Program-made: the position numbers and the translations under genes
Notes under the pieces: model-generated
What the model was told of the DNA's origin: nothing
Seen by the model: the letters and a program-made list of their open reading frames with translations, nothing else
Databases searched by the model: none
Shown here: piece by piece, positions 52,325 through 61,186 of the stretch
Layout: each line of letters opens with the position of its first letter
Position numbering within the stretch: the stretch's first letter is position 1
Source: JAJEFO01 sp965221845
GTDB taxonomy: Bacteria; Pseudomonadota; Alphaproteobacteria; Rhodobacterales; Rhodobacteraceae
Direction: 5' to 3'
Assembly (NCBI GenBank): GCA_965221845.1
Contig: OZ244919.1
Span: 1,550,001-1,614,000 of the forward strand
DNA length: 64,000 nucleotides

Positions 52325-53305
52325 ATGGCGTCACACGAAAGCCGCGGCTTCCTCTACCTGCCGGACAGCGCGATCGAAGCGCTCGCGATCCCGCCCGGCG
52401 AAATCGCCGATGCCGTCGAGGCGGCACTCGTCGCGAAGTCCGAGGGCCGGCTCCATGTCGCGCCGAAGTCCGCGCTCCTGCCAGGAGGCGGACGCTACGT
52501 GATGTCAACGCTCGCCGTCGGCGGCGAGGGCCTGACGGTCCTCAAGACCGTCAGCGTCAGCCCGGGCAATCCCGCACGCGGCCTGCCCGCGATAAACGGG
52601 GCCGTCCTCGTCCTTGACGCCGAAACCGGCCTGCTCAAGTCGGTCATGGGAGCGAACTGGATCACGGCGCACAGGACGGCCGCCCTCTCGGCGGTCGCGG
52701 CGCGGCGCCTGGCCGATCCCGCCGCCGCATCCGTCGGGTTCATTGGCTGCGGGGTCCAGGCGCGAAGCCATCTCGCCGCGTTTCGCGCGCTGTTTCCGCT
52801 GCGGCAGGCCCTGGCCTGCGGCAGGAGCGCGGCCAGCCGCGACGCCTTCTGCGCGGAGGCCCGCACGCTGGGTCTTGACGCCCGTGCGGCGGATGCGGAA
52901 GAGACTCTCCGAGAGGCCGACATCGTGGTCACGTCCGTCACGCTCGACCATTCCGTCGAGCCCTTTCTTGACGCGGCCTGGATGAAGCCCGCCGCCTTCG
53001 CCGCCATCACCGACCTGTGCCTGCCCTGGCTGCCTGGCAGCCTCGCCCGCTTCGGCACCGTCGTGGTCGACGATCTCGAACAGGAACGGGCGGCCGAGCG
53101 ACCGATGCTGGATCCGCAGGCCATCGCCGGCGACCTGACGGATCTCGTCACGGAGCGGCTCGACGGATTGAGACGGCCCGCGGCCTTCGCGTTCCGCGGG
53201 GTCGCTGTCGGCGACCATGCCGCGGCGGTCCTGGTTCATTCGCGCGCACGGGAGACCGGGGCGGGACAGGTCGTCGCGGACGCCGCAATGGACAGGGACC
53301 CCTGA
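52325..53305 (+). CDS. Ornithine cyclodeaminase/mu-crystallin family protein
   Basis: 326 residues of the NAD-dependent ornithine cyclodeaminase/mu-crystallin family; ATG 52316 is an alternative start. Catalytic-domain features are HVAPKSALLPGG near 40, KTVSVSPGNPARGLP near 70 and MGANWITAHRTAALSAVAARRLA near 110. The NAD-binding motif GFIGCGVQARSHL lies near 137, with EADIVVTSVT near 200. Members reduce or deaminate ornithine, ketimines or related imino acids, so specificity cannot be told. It lies 128 nt after the aminotransferase and may share its transcript. Confidence 0.88.
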   Translation: MASHESRGFLYLPDSAIEALAIPPGEIADAVEAALVAKSEGRLHVAPKSALLPGGGRYVMSTLAVGGEGLTVLKTVSVSPGNPARGLPAINGAVLVLDAETGLLKSVMGANWITAHRTAALSAVAARRLADPAAASVGFIGCGVQARSHLAAFRALFPLRQALACGRSAASRDAFCAEARTLGLDARAADAEETLREADIVVTSVTLDHSVEPFLDAAWMKPAAFAAITDLCLPWLPGSLARFGTVVVDDLEQERAAERPMLDPQAIAGDLTDLVTERLDGLRRPAAFAFRGVAVGDHAAAVLVHSRARETGAGQVVADAAMDRDP

Positions 53306-53340
53306 TCGGCGCATCTTGCGCCCGGCTACGGAGGAAAGGC

Positions 53341-53796
53341 ATGAGAAAATCCCTGGTGATCCTGGACGACAGCCGCGAATGCCTGAACGCGATGCGGTTC
53401 GCGGCCATGGGCGCCTCCAGGACGGGCGGGGGCGTGCAGGTTCTCGCGATCATCCCGCCGGAGGAGTTCCAGCACTGGATCGGGGTCGGAGAAATCATGC
53501 GGCAGGAGGCGCGCGAGCGCATCCATGCGCATTTCGAGGTCTTCGCAAAGTGGATGCGCGACCGGCAGGATGTGGATCCCGAACTGGCGATCCGCGAAGG
53601 TGAGGCCGTGCCGGAAATCCTGGCCCAGATCGAGGAAGACGGCGGAATCGGGATGCTCGTGCTCGGCGCCAGCCCCGACAAGGGCGGCCCGGGACCCATC
53701 GTGACGGCCCTTTCGCGACGCCTTGGCTCCCTGCCCGTGCCGCTCGCCGTCGTTCCCGGGGAGCTCTCCAAGGAGCAGATCAGCCAGATCTGGTGA
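53341..53796 (+). CDS. Universal stress protein (UspA family)
   Basis: 151 residues with a single Usp domain. The N-terminal strand MRKSLVILDDSRECLNAMRFA carries the nucleotide-site Asp, and the C-terminal loop reads LVLGASPDKGGPGPIVTALSRRL, close to the G-2x-G-9x-G(S/T) ATP motif. GGAGGAAAGGC directly precedes the ATG. It is 35 nt after the cyclodeaminase gene. The role is stress adaptation by family; the trigger is unknown. Confidence 0.9.
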   Translation: MRKSLVILDDSRECLNAMRFAAMGASRTGGGVQVLAIIPPEEFQHWIGVGEIMRQEARERIHAHFEVFAKWMRDRQDVDPELAIREGEAVPEILAQIEEDGGIGMLVLGASPDKGGPGPIVTALSRRLGSLPVPLAVVPGELSKEQISQIW

Positions 53797-54543
53797 CGGC
53801 ATCGGAAGCGCGCCTCGCACGCGATCGCTCCGGCGCCTCCTTGCCGAACGGGCCTCCGGAACCGAAGGCCGCCGACGCCATCGCGGCAAGGCGAACCGGC
53901 AAGCGCCCGCAGCGGGGCGAGGCCGGCACCGGACAGGAGCGCGCGTCCCGGCCGACCGGCCCTTCCGAGAGGGCGGCGGCACCGGCTCTGGCCGGCGTCC
54001 AGGCAGGACCGCCCGGACCGTCCCGAGCGCGGCAGGAGGCGCACGTGACGTCGCAGCCGGGAGACGGTCTCGATCGTGGAATGTGGCGCCGCTTCGGGGC
54101 GCGGACGCAATCAATGCCATGGCAACGGGCGACAGCGGCCCCTTGCTTCGCCCTGCCAGTCGCCCGGCCGGCCCCGGCGGAGTCCTGCCTGGATTTCACG
54201 AACCCGCAAAGGAGCAGGGTCGCTCTCGGCTTCGGCCGATGCACCGAAGGCGCCGCCACGCGCTTCAGAGGTTCCCGCGCATGCTGTCCGAACCGGTGCC
54301 TTCAGCAAGGGCATGATGGGCGGAGACCTCCGGAACGCCCGGGTTCGGCAGCCGGACGTTTCCCGGCGGTGCCCGGTGCGGCAACGATCTTCAGCATTGC
54401 ATGCCCTTGATCGCAGGGCGGATTTCCCTCGCGCCGCCATTCCTGAGGGCTCTCGCCCCAACGTCGGCGAATCCGGAGTCATTCGGATCCATTGACAGCG
54501 GCGTTGTCTGGGCGCATATCATTGTCCTGCCGGAGGCATTCCC
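53797..54543. other. Gap without recognised gene before nfuA
   Basis: About 750 bp. Frames on both strands are Arg/Ala/Gly-rich chance frames, and nothing resembles a known protein or RNA. The promoter of nfuA is probably at its right end. Confidence 0.45.
54492..54522 (+). promoter_or_regulatory. Candidate promoter of nfuA
   Basis: TTGACA (54492-54497), 19-nt spacer, TATCAT (54517-54522), about 20 nt before the start codon. A consensus -35 with a slightly long spacer. Confidence 0.45.
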
Positions 54544-55104
54544 ATGTTCATACAGACCGAGTCCACGCCCAACCCCGCCACGCTAAAGTTCCTGCCGGGC
54601 CAGGCCGTGCTCGGAACGGGAACCGCGGATTTCCCGTCTGCCGACACGGCTGGCCCGTCACCGCTCGCACAGAGAATATTCGCCGTCGACGGCGTGACGG
54701 GCGTCTTCCTCGGCGGGGACTTCGTCACGGTGACCAAGGCGGACATGGAGGAGTGGGACGTCCTGAAGGCGCCGGTCCTCGGCGCGATCATGGAGCACTT
54801 CCAGTCAGGGCGGCCGGCCATGGAGAGCGCCGCTTCGGAGAGCGCGCATGCCGATCACGACGGCGAGGACGGCGAAATCGTCACGCAGATCAAGGAACTG
54901 CTCGACACGCGGGTGCGCCCCGCCGTCGCGCAGGACGGGGGCGACATCGTGTTTCACGGATTTGACAGGGGCGTCGTCTACCTCCACATGCAGGGCGCCT
55001 GCGCCGGATGCCCCTCCTCCACGCTGACGCTCAAGATGGGAATCGAGAACCTGCTCCGGCACTACATCCCGGAAGTCGTCGAGGTGCGCCCTGTCGCGGC
55101 CTGA
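54544..55104 (+). CDS. nfuA: Fe-S cluster carrier protein NfuA
   Basis: 186 residues. An N-terminal Nfu_N domain (FIQTESTPNPATLKFLPGQAVL; GVTGVFLGGDFVTVTK) is followed by a linker and the C-terminal NifU-like domain with the CxxC cluster ligands in GACAGCPSSTLTLKMGIENLL near 158-161. It carries and delivers [4Fe-4S] clusters to client enzymes. The nfuA-tsaB-rimI order is typical of Rhodobacterales. The tsaB frame starts inside its last codons. Confidence 0.95.
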   Translation: MFIQTESTPNPATLKFLPGQAVLGTGTADFPSADTAGPSPLAQRIFAVDGVTGVFLGGDFVTVTKADMEEWDVLKAPVLGAIMEHFQSGRPAMESAASESAHADHDGEDGEIVTQIKELLDTRVRPAVAQDGGDIVFHGFDRGVVYLHMQGACAGCPSSTLTLKMGIENLLRHYIPEVVEVRPVAA

Positions 55105-55795
55105 TCCCACGATCCTCGCATTCGACACGTCGGCCGCGCATTGCGCGGCCGCCTTGCTGAAGGACGGCCGGATCGCGGCATCGCGGCACGAGGACATGAC
55201 GCGCGGCCAGGCGGAGCGCCTCTTCCCGATGCTGGAGGAGCTGATGGGCGAAGCCGACGCCGCCTGGCAGGATCTCGACGGCATCGGGGTCGGGGTCGGG
55301 CCCGGCAATTTCACGGGAATCCGCATTTCGGTCAGCGCTGCGCGAGGGCTTGCCCTTTCGCTGGGCGTTCCGGCCATCGGGATCAGCACTCTCGAGGCGA
55401 TCTTCCACATCGCGGGGCGACCCTCGGGCCGAGTCGCGGTCTTCCTTCCCGCCCCGAAGGGCGCGACATATTTCCAGGTGTTCTCCGGCGGCCGGCCGGA
55501 CGGGACGGCATTCGTCGAGGCGGACGGATCGCCGCACGGCCCGCGATGGGCCGAGGACGTGCAAGCCGTCGCGGGGCCCGGAAAGGCCGGCGCCTGCCGC
55601 AGGATCGCCAACGAGGTCGGCGACGGACCCGGGCCGGAGGCGCTTGCGCTCGACGGCCTGGAAGAGCAGGCTGCGGCCATCTCCGAAATCGCCGCAGAGC
55701 GCTTCGGGTCGCGAAACGAGAGGCCGAAACCCCTCTACGTCCGCCCGGCCGACGCTGCCCCTGCCCACGGTCCGCCGCCGGCCATGCTGCCGTGA
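55091..55795 (+). CDS. tsaB: tRNA threonylcarbamoyladenosine biosynthesis protein TsaB
   Basis: Needed with TsaC, TsaD and TsaE for the t6A37 modification of ANN-decoding tRNAs. About 234 residues. A TTG at 55154 would start the gene after the conserved N-terminal motif. The in-frame codons before it give DPTILAFDTSAAHCAAALL, the family N-terminus. The only plausible start upstream is CTG 55091, inside nfuA, with GAGGTG 5 nt before it. The metallo-ASKHA-type motif GVGPGNFTGIRI near 73 and the dimerisation surface motif are present. Its stop overlaps the GTG of rimI. Confidence 0.88.
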   Translation: MSRPDPTILAFDTSAAHCAAALLKDGRIAASRHEDMTRGQAERLFPMLEELMGEADAAWQDLDGIGVGVGPGNFTGIRISVSAARGLALSLGVPAIGISTLEAIFHIAGRPSGRVAVFLPAPKGATYFQVFSGGRPDGTAFVEADGSPHGPRWAEDVQAVAGPGKAGACRRIANEVGDGPGPEALALDGLEEQAAAISEIAAERFGSRNERPKPLYVRPADAAPAHGPPPAMLP

Positions 55796-56163
55796 CGCCC
55801 TTGACGCTTGCGGCTCCACATGCGCGCGCGATGGAGATCCGGGATCCGTGGAGCTTTCGCGCGTTCTCCAACCTTCTGGCGAGCCAGGACATGCTCCTCG
55901 CGACGCCGCCGGCGAGGCCGAACCCCTCGCGCTCGCTGGTGATCCCGCGCACCGGCGCCAAGGGGTCGGCCGGGCCTTCGAGGCGGACGCGCGAACGCGG
56001 GGCGGGACGTGCCTTCCTCGAAGCGGCGGCCGCGAGCGATGCCGCCCGCCGTCTCTTCCTCGCGTCAGGATGGAGCGAGAACAGGCGCCGCCAAGCCCGC
56101 TTCAGCACGCCTGCCGGACGCGTCGATGCCATCGTGGCGAGCAAGCGCCCCGTCGGCGCCTGA
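55792..56163 (+). pseudogene. rimI: Ribosomal-protein alanine N-acetyltransferase, frameshifted
   Basis: GTG 55792 overlaps the tsaB stop. The first part (PWSFRAFSNLLASQDMLLA) and the last part (AGRAFLEAAAASDAARRLFLASGW, VDAIVASKRP) are GNAT-like in this frame. The middle (about 55900-56010) is not. In the neighbouring frame the same DNA reads AGEAEPLALAGDPAHRRQGVGRAFEADARTRG, the RimI acetyl-CoA-binding motif (RRQGVGRA). Two compensating indels therefore remove the cofactor site from the product. The segment before it (usual GFALGRVV) also looks deleted. Either the gene is dead or the sequence has two errors here. Confidence 0.75.
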
Positions 56164-56205
56164 TGCCGGTCCCGCCCCGGCGACTCGTCCGGCGGCAGGA
56201 CGCTA

Positions 56206-56236
56206 TTGACCCTTCCCGCCCCCTTCTGCCTAAATC
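56206..56236 (+). promoter_or_regulatory. Candidate promoter of the BMP/ABC operon
   Basis: TTGACC (56206-56211), 19-nt spacer, TAAATC (56231-56236), upstream of a structured leader. Confidence 0.4.
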
Positions 56237-56253
56237 GGGCATCCGGCGGATGC

Positions 56254-56273
56254 CCGGGGACTTCGGTCCCCGG
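56254..56273 (+). promoter_or_regulatory. TTCG-loop hairpin in the BMP gene leader
   Basis: CCGGGGAC, loop TTCG, GTCCCCGG: a very stable UUCG-type tetraloop hairpin, 35 nt before the ATG at 56309. It could attenuate or protect the transcript, or belong to a regulatory leader. No riboswitch family was recognised. Confidence 0.5.
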
Positions 56274-56308
56274 CGCGGGCGCCCTGAAGCAACCAGGAGA
56301 TTCTCGAC

Positions 56309-57304
56309 ATGACCATCATGCACAAAACGCTCGGCGGCGCGATCGCCCTGACGATCGGCGCCACTGCCTGCCTCGCGCAACCGGCCCTGATGTACGACCT
56401 TGGAGGAAAGTTCGACAAGTCGTACAACGAGGCGGCCTACAACGGCGCGCAGCGCTGGGCCGAGGAGACGGGCGGTTCCTACCGCGAGATCGAGGTGACC
56501 GCGGAAGCGCAGCGTGTCCAGTTCGCAACGAGGCTGGCGGAAGCCGGGTTCAACCCGGTCGTCGTGCTCGGGTTCCAGAACAAGGCGACCCTGGAGGAGG
56601 TCGCGCCCAAGTACCCTGACACGTCGTTCGTCCTCATCGACGAGGTGGTCGACCTGCCGAACGTGCGCTCGGTCAAGTTCCAGGAGCACGAGGGGTCGTA
56701 TCTCGTCGGCATGCTGGCCGCGATGGCGACAGAATCGAACGTGATCGGATTCATCGGCGGCATGGACGTGCCTCTGATCCGCCAGTTCGGCTGCGGCTAC
56801 GCGCAGGGCGCCAAGGCCGTGAACCCGGACATCACCGTCATCGCCAACATGACGGGCACGACGCCTGCCGCGTGGAACGACCCCGTCAAGGGAGGCGAGC
56901 TGACGAAGGCCCAGGTGAGCCAGGGAGCCGACGTGATCTATGCCGCGGCGGGCGGGACCGGCGTCGGCGTGCTGCAGGCGGCGGCGGATGCGGACGTGCT
57001 CTCGGTCGGGGTGGACTCGAACCAGAACCACCTGCATCCGGGCCAGGTGCTGACCTCGATGCTCAAGCGCGTCGACAACGCGGTCTACAAGGCGTTCAGC
57101 GACGGGGCCGGCCTCGACACCGGCATCGTTTACATGGGCCTGTCCGGCGATGGCGTGGGATACGCGCTGGACGAGCACAACGCGTCCCTGATCTCGGCGG
57201 AAATGCAGGCGGCCGTCTCCGACGCCCGGGAGAGGATCATCGCCGGCGATATCGAGGTCGTCAGCTACCACGAGAACGACAGCTGTCCGGCGCACGACTT
57301 TTGA
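56309..57304 (+). CDS. BMP family ABC transporter substrate-binding protein
   Basis: 331 residues, exported: signal peptide KTLGGAIALTIGATACLAQ, then LMYDLGGKFDKSYNEAAYNGAQRW, the BMP/PnrA N-terminal motif. Ligand-site features include GVLQAAADADVLSVGVDSNQNHL and VDNAVYKAF. PnrA-like proteins bind purine nucleosides. It is first in an operon with a double ATPase and two permeases, a typical nucleoside importer. CAGGAG precedes the ATG by 9 nt. Confidence 0.93.
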   Translation: MTIMHKTLGGAIALTIGATACLAQPALMYDLGGKFDKSYNEAAYNGAQRWAEETGGSYREIEVTAEAQRVQFATRLAEAGFNPVVVLGFQNKATLEEVAPKYPDTSFVLIDEVVDLPNVRSVKFQEHEGSYLVGMLAAMATESNVIGFIGGMDVPLIRQFGCGYAQGAKAVNPDITVIANMTGTTPAAWNDPVKGGELTKAQVSQGADVIYAAAGGTGVGVLQAAADADVLSVGVDSNQNHLHPGQVLTSMLKRVDNAVYKAFSDGAGLDTGIVYMGLSGDGVGYALDEHNASLISAEMQAAVSDARERIIAGDIEVVSYHENDSCPAHDF

Positions 57305-58878
57305 AGGGGGAAGCGCCGCGCGGCGCGGGGCGGCCGGACGCGGCCGCCCCGGCCATCGAGCTTCGCGGGATCTCCAAGTCCTTCGGCCACGTGCAGGCCA
57401 ACAGGGACATCTCCATGCGTGTCATGCCGGGGACGATCCACGGCATCATCGGCGAGAACGGGGCAGGAAAGTCCACGCTTATGTCGATACTGTACGGGTT
57501 CTACAGGGCAGACGCCGGCGAGATCCTGGTCGGCGGGATGAAGGTCGCCGTTCCCGACAGCCAGGCCGCCATCGACGCCGGGATCGGCATGGTGTTCCAG
57601 CACTTCAAGCTGGTCGAGAACTTCACCGTGCTCGAGAACGTCGTGCTTGGCGCCGAAGGCGGACCGAGGCTCCGGCCGTCGCTCGCGCGGGCCCGGTCGC
57701 TGCTGACGGAACTCGCGCACGAATACGGGCTGAGCGTCGATCCCGACGCGCGGATCGAGGGCCTCTCGGTCGGCCACCAGCAACGGGTCGAAATCCTGAA
57801 GGCGCTCTACCGCCGCGCGGACATCCTGATTCTCGACGAGCCGACCGGCGTGCTGACCCCGTCGGAGGCGGATCACCTGTTTCGCATTCTCAAGGGACTC
57901 CGCGACGAGGGAAAGACCATCATCCTGATCACGCACAAGCTCCGCGAGATCATGGACGTGACCGACACGGTGAGCGTCATGCGCCAGGGCGAGATGACGG
58001 CGACCGTCAGGACGTCCGACACCGGCCCGCAGGAGCTGGCGGAGCTGATGGTCGGGCGCAAGGTGCTGCTTCGCGTCGACAAGGGCAAGGCCGCGCCCGG
58101 CCGGAAGGCGCTCGAGATCGAGAACCTGCGGGTCCTCGACGACGATGGCGTCGAGCGGCTGAAGGGCGTAAGCCTCCACCTGAGGCAAGGCGAGATCCTC
58201 GGCATTGCCGGGGTCGCCGGAAACGGACAGTCGGAACTGCTGCAGGTGCTCGGCGGGTGCCGGAGGGCGACCGGCCGCATCCGCCTAGGCGACAAGGAGA
58301 TCGATCCGGCGGACCATGCGCTGGACGGACGGGCATGGCGCGCCCGGGGCGTCTCGCACGTGCCGGAGGACCGGCAGCGCGAAGGGCTCATCCTGGACTT
58401 CCGCGCGTGGGAGAACATCGCCTTCGGCTATCATCACGCTCCCGAATACCAGAAGTCGCGCTGGTTCATGGACAACGCCGCCATCCGGCGGGAATCCGGA
58501 GCGAAGATGGCGCGTTTCGACGTCCGCCCGCCGATCCCGGAGCTGGCGGTGCGGAGCTTTTCGGGCGGCAACCAGCAGAAGATCGTGCTTGCCCGCGAGA
58601 TCGAGCGGGACCCGGACGTGCTTCTGGTGGGCCAGCCGACGCGCGGCGTGGACATCGGGGCCATCGAGTTCATTCACCGGCGAATCGTCGAGCTCCGCGA
58701 CCGGGGGAAGGCGATTCTCCTGCTCTCGGTGGAGCTCGACGAGATCCTCTCGCTTTCGGACCGCATCGCGGTCATGTTCGACGGGCGGATCATGGGCGAG
58801 CGGATGCCGGACCGTACCAGCGAACACGAGCTCGGCTTGCTGATGGCCGGGATCACGGACACGGCGGACGCGGCATGA
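57301..58878 (+). CDS. Nucleoside-type ABC transporter ATP-binding protein (double ABC)
   Basis: 525 residues from a TTG start at 57301 that overlaps the BMP stop (TTGA). The first ATPase domain is intact: Walker A GENGAGKST near 60, signature LSVGHQQRV near 157, Walker B ILILDEPTGVL near 177. The second domain has a degenerate Walker A (GVAGNGQSEL near 305), signature FSGGNQQKIVLARE near 421 and VDIGAIEF near 455, the RbsA/YufO-like arrangement. It powers uptake via the two permeases downstream. Confidence 0.93.
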   Translation: MKGEAPRGAGRPDAAAPAIELRGISKSFGHVQANRDISMRVMPGTIHGIIGENGAGKSTLMSILYGFYRADAGEILVGGMKVAVPDSQAAIDAGIGMVFQHFKLVENFTVLENVVLGAEGGPRLRPSLARARSLLTELAHEYGLSVDPDARIEGLSVGHQQRVEILKALYRRADILILDEPTGVLTPSEADHLFRILKGLRDEGKTIILITHKLREIMDVTDTVSVMRQGEMTATVRTSDTGPQELAELMVGRKVLLRVDKGKAAPGRKALEIENLRVLDDDGVERLKGVSLHLRQGEILGIAGVAGNGQSELLQVLGGCRRATGRIRLGDKEIDPADHALDGRAWRARGVSHVPEDRQREGLILDFRAWENIAFGYHHAPEYQKSRWFMDNAAIRRESGAKMARFDVRPPIPELAVRSFSGGNQQKIVLAREIERDPDVLLVGQPTRGVDIGAIEFIHRRIVELRDRGKAILLLSVELDEILSLSDRIAVMFDGRIMGERMPDRTSEHELGLLMAGITDTADAA

Positions 58879-58960
58879 GGACCGCCGGAACCGGCGCCGT
58901 TCGCGCGAAGGCCCGGACCGGCGGCACGGTCCCTGCGCCAGCGGCAAGGGGGGCCATGCG

Positions 58961-60061
58961 ATGAACGTGCTGCCGAAATGGGCCGACGCGGTCCTGATCC
59001 CGCTGCTCTCGATCCTGATCTCGTTCGCGATTTCCGGGCTGGTGATCCTCTATCTCGGGCTGAACCCGTTCGAGGCGCTGCGGCTCATGGTGACCGGCGC
59101 GCTCGGCTCGAGCTACGGGTGGGGCTACACGCTGTTCTACACGACGAACTTCATCTTCACGGGCCTCTGCGCGGCGATCGCGTTTCATGCGCGGCTCTTC
59201 AACATCGGAGGCGAGGGCCAGGCCACGCTCGGGGGCCTCGGCGTGGCGCTGGTCTGCCTGGCCGTTCCCTGGCCGCACTGGACCCTGGCGCTCCCGGCGG
59301 CGATGGCCGGAGCGGCGCTGTTCGGGGCCGCCTGGGCCTTCATCCCCGCATGGCTGCAGGCCAGGCGGGGCAGCCATGTCGTCATCACGACGATCATGTT
59401 CAACTACATCGCGGCCGCCCTCATGGTCTACCTGCTGGTCGAGATCCTCAAGCCTGAAGGGTCGATGGATCCGGCGACCCGCCGGTTCGGCCCCGGCGCG
59501 GAGCTGCCGCTGTTCGCCGACATCTTCGGCCTTGTCGGCGTGCCGTTCTCCGCGTCCGCCCCCGCCAATGTCAGCTTTTTCGTCGCGCTCCTCGCCTGCC
59601 TGCTGTTCTGGCTGCTGATGTGGCGAACGCGGCTCGGCTACGAGATCCGCGCCTACGGCCACAGCGAGACGGCCGCAGGCTACGCCGGGATCTCGCCGGC
59701 GCGCATTGTCATCGTCGCGATGGCCGTCTCCGGCGCGCTGGCCGGCTGCATGGCGATCAACAGCGTCATGGCGGCCGAGCGCCTCGTGCTCAACTCGGTC
59801 GAAGGGGCCGGATTCATCGGGCTGGCGGTCGCGCTGATGGGGCGGTCGCATCCGGTCGGCGTGATTCTGGCGGCGCTCCTCTTCGGGTTTCTCTACCAGG
59901 GCGGCGGCGAGCTCGCGCTCTGGGCCAGCATACCCCGGGAGCTCATCATCCTGATCCAGGGCCTGGTGATCCTCTTCACCGGCGCGCTCGACAACATGGT
60001 GCGCATGCCGCTCGAACGGATGTTCCTCATGATCCGGCGGCCGGGAATGCCGGGGAGCTGA
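58961..60061 (+). CDS. ABC transporter permease 1 (BMP/nucleoside type)
   Basis: 366 residues, about nine hydrophobic segments. Family motifs are FHARLFNIGGEGQATLGGLG near 85, RRGSHVVITTIMFNYIA near 140, RAYGHSETAAGYAGIS near 235 and NSVEGAGFIGLAVALMGR near 285. It follows the ATPase gene by 82 nt, and a short alternative ATG at 58875 is in the wrong frame. It forms the membrane channel with the next gene. Confidence 0.92.
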   Translation: MNVLPKWADAVLIPLLSILISFAISGLVILYLGLNPFEALRLMVTGALGSSYGWGYTLFYTTNFIFTGLCAAIAFHARLFNIGGEGQATLGGLGVALVCLAVPWPHWTLALPAAMAGAALFGAAWAFIPAWLQARRGSHVVITTIMFNYIAAALMVYLLVEILKPEGSMDPATRRFGPGAELPLFADIFGLVGVPFSASAPANVSFFVALLACLLFWLLMWRTRLGYEIRAYGHSETAAGYAGISPARIVIVAMAVSGALAGCMAINSVMAAERLVLNSVEGAGFIGLAVALMGRSHPVGVILAALLFGFLYQGGGELALWASIPRELIILIQGLVILFTGALDNMVRMPLERMFLMIRRPGMPGS

Positions 60062-60064
60062 GCG

Positions 60065-61033
60065 ATGGACTTCCTGACGCTCCTGCAGGTCCTGGACACA
60101 AGCGTGAGGCTTGCCACGCCGCTCCTGTTCGCCTGCCTTGCCGGCCTGGCATGCGAGCGCGCCGGGATCTTCGACATCGGTCTCGAGGGCAAGATGCTGG
60201 CATCGGCCTTCTTCTCGGCGGCGGTGGCCGCGATTTCCGGATCCGTCTGGATCGGCCTGCTTGCCGGAGTCATGGCCTCCGTCGCGCTGGCGGGCCTTCA
60301 CGGGCTCGCGTCGATCACGTTCCGGGGCAACCAGCTGATCTCCGGCGTGGCGATCAACTTCATCGCGTCGGGCCTGACCGTCCTGATCGCCCAGGACTTG
60401 TTCGGCCAGGGCGGCCGCACGCCGTCGCTCAGCGGCAGCGCGCGCTTCAACGAGATCAGCCTGCCCTTTGCCGACATGCTGTCCGGCCTGCCGTATATCG
60501 GCCAGAGCTATGCCGAGCTTCTCTCGGGGCACTCGCTCCTCGTCTATGTCGGCTTCCTGACCGTGCCGCTGACCTGGTGGGTGATCTTCCGGACACGCTT
60601 CGGCCTGCGCCTGCGCGCGGCCGGCGAGAACCCGCAAGCCGTCGACACGGCCGGCGTCAACGTGATCAGGCTCCGCTACATGGCGATCGGGATCTGCGGG
60701 CTGCTCTGCGGCCTTGCCGGGGTGTATCTCGCAACCGGGCTGCAGGCGGGGTTCGTGAAGGAGATGTCCTCCGGGAGAGGGTTCATCGCGCTGGCCGCGC
60801 TGATATTCGCCAAGTGGCGACCTTGGCACGCAATGTTCTCGTGCCTTCTCTTCGGCTTTTTCCAGGCGCTTTCGTTCCGGCCGGACGTCGTCATGGCGGT
60901 GACGGGCCTGAACGTCCCCGGACAGCTTCTGGACGCGCTTCCCTACATCCTTACGGTGGTCATCCTGGCCGGCTTTGTCGGAAAGGCCGTTCCGCCGCGC
61001 GCGGGCGGGGAGCCTTACGTGAAGGAAAGCTGA
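60065..61033 (+). CDS. ABC transporter permease 2 (BMP/nucleoside type)
   Basis: 322 residues, hydrophobic, 4 nt after permease 1. Motifs are RAGIFDIGLEGKMLASAFF near 38, FRGNQLISGVAINFIA near 87, LRAAGENPQAVDTAGVNV near 185 and GRGFIALAALIFAKWRP near 240. It pairs with permease 1. The stop is convergent with the SDR gene, and 61034-61186 shows nothing recognisable. Confidence 0.92.
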   Translation: MDFLTLLQVLDTSVRLATPLLFACLAGLACERAGIFDIGLEGKMLASAFFSAAVAAISGSVWIGLLAGVMASVALAGLHGLASITFRGNQLISGVAINFIASGLTVLIAQDLFGQGGRTPSLSGSARFNEISLPFADMLSGLPYIGQSYAELLSGHSLLVYVGFLTVPLTWWVIFRTRFGLRLRAAGENPQAVDTAGVNVIRLRYMAIGICGLLCGLAGVYLATGLQAGFVKEMSSGRGFIALAALIFAKWRPWHAMFSCLLFGFFQALSFRPDVVMAVTGLNVPGQLLDALPYILTVVILAGFVGKAVPPRAGGEPYVKES

Positions 61034-61186
61034 ACGCCGCCCGGCCGGTCCCGGACCGCTCCGGTGCCACGCAGCGGAGCCCGTCCCCGCGCGCGTCGGG
61101 CCGGCTTCGGACGCCGGCGCCATTCGACGCCCCCGCTGCGGCCGGCGGAGGCCTTGCCGGCCGGTCTCACGGAACGGCAGTGAGCG

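Noticed and set aside
58875..58964. 30-codon frame between the ABC ATPase and permease
   Set aside because: Overlaps both genes' ends and has no features of a real peptide.
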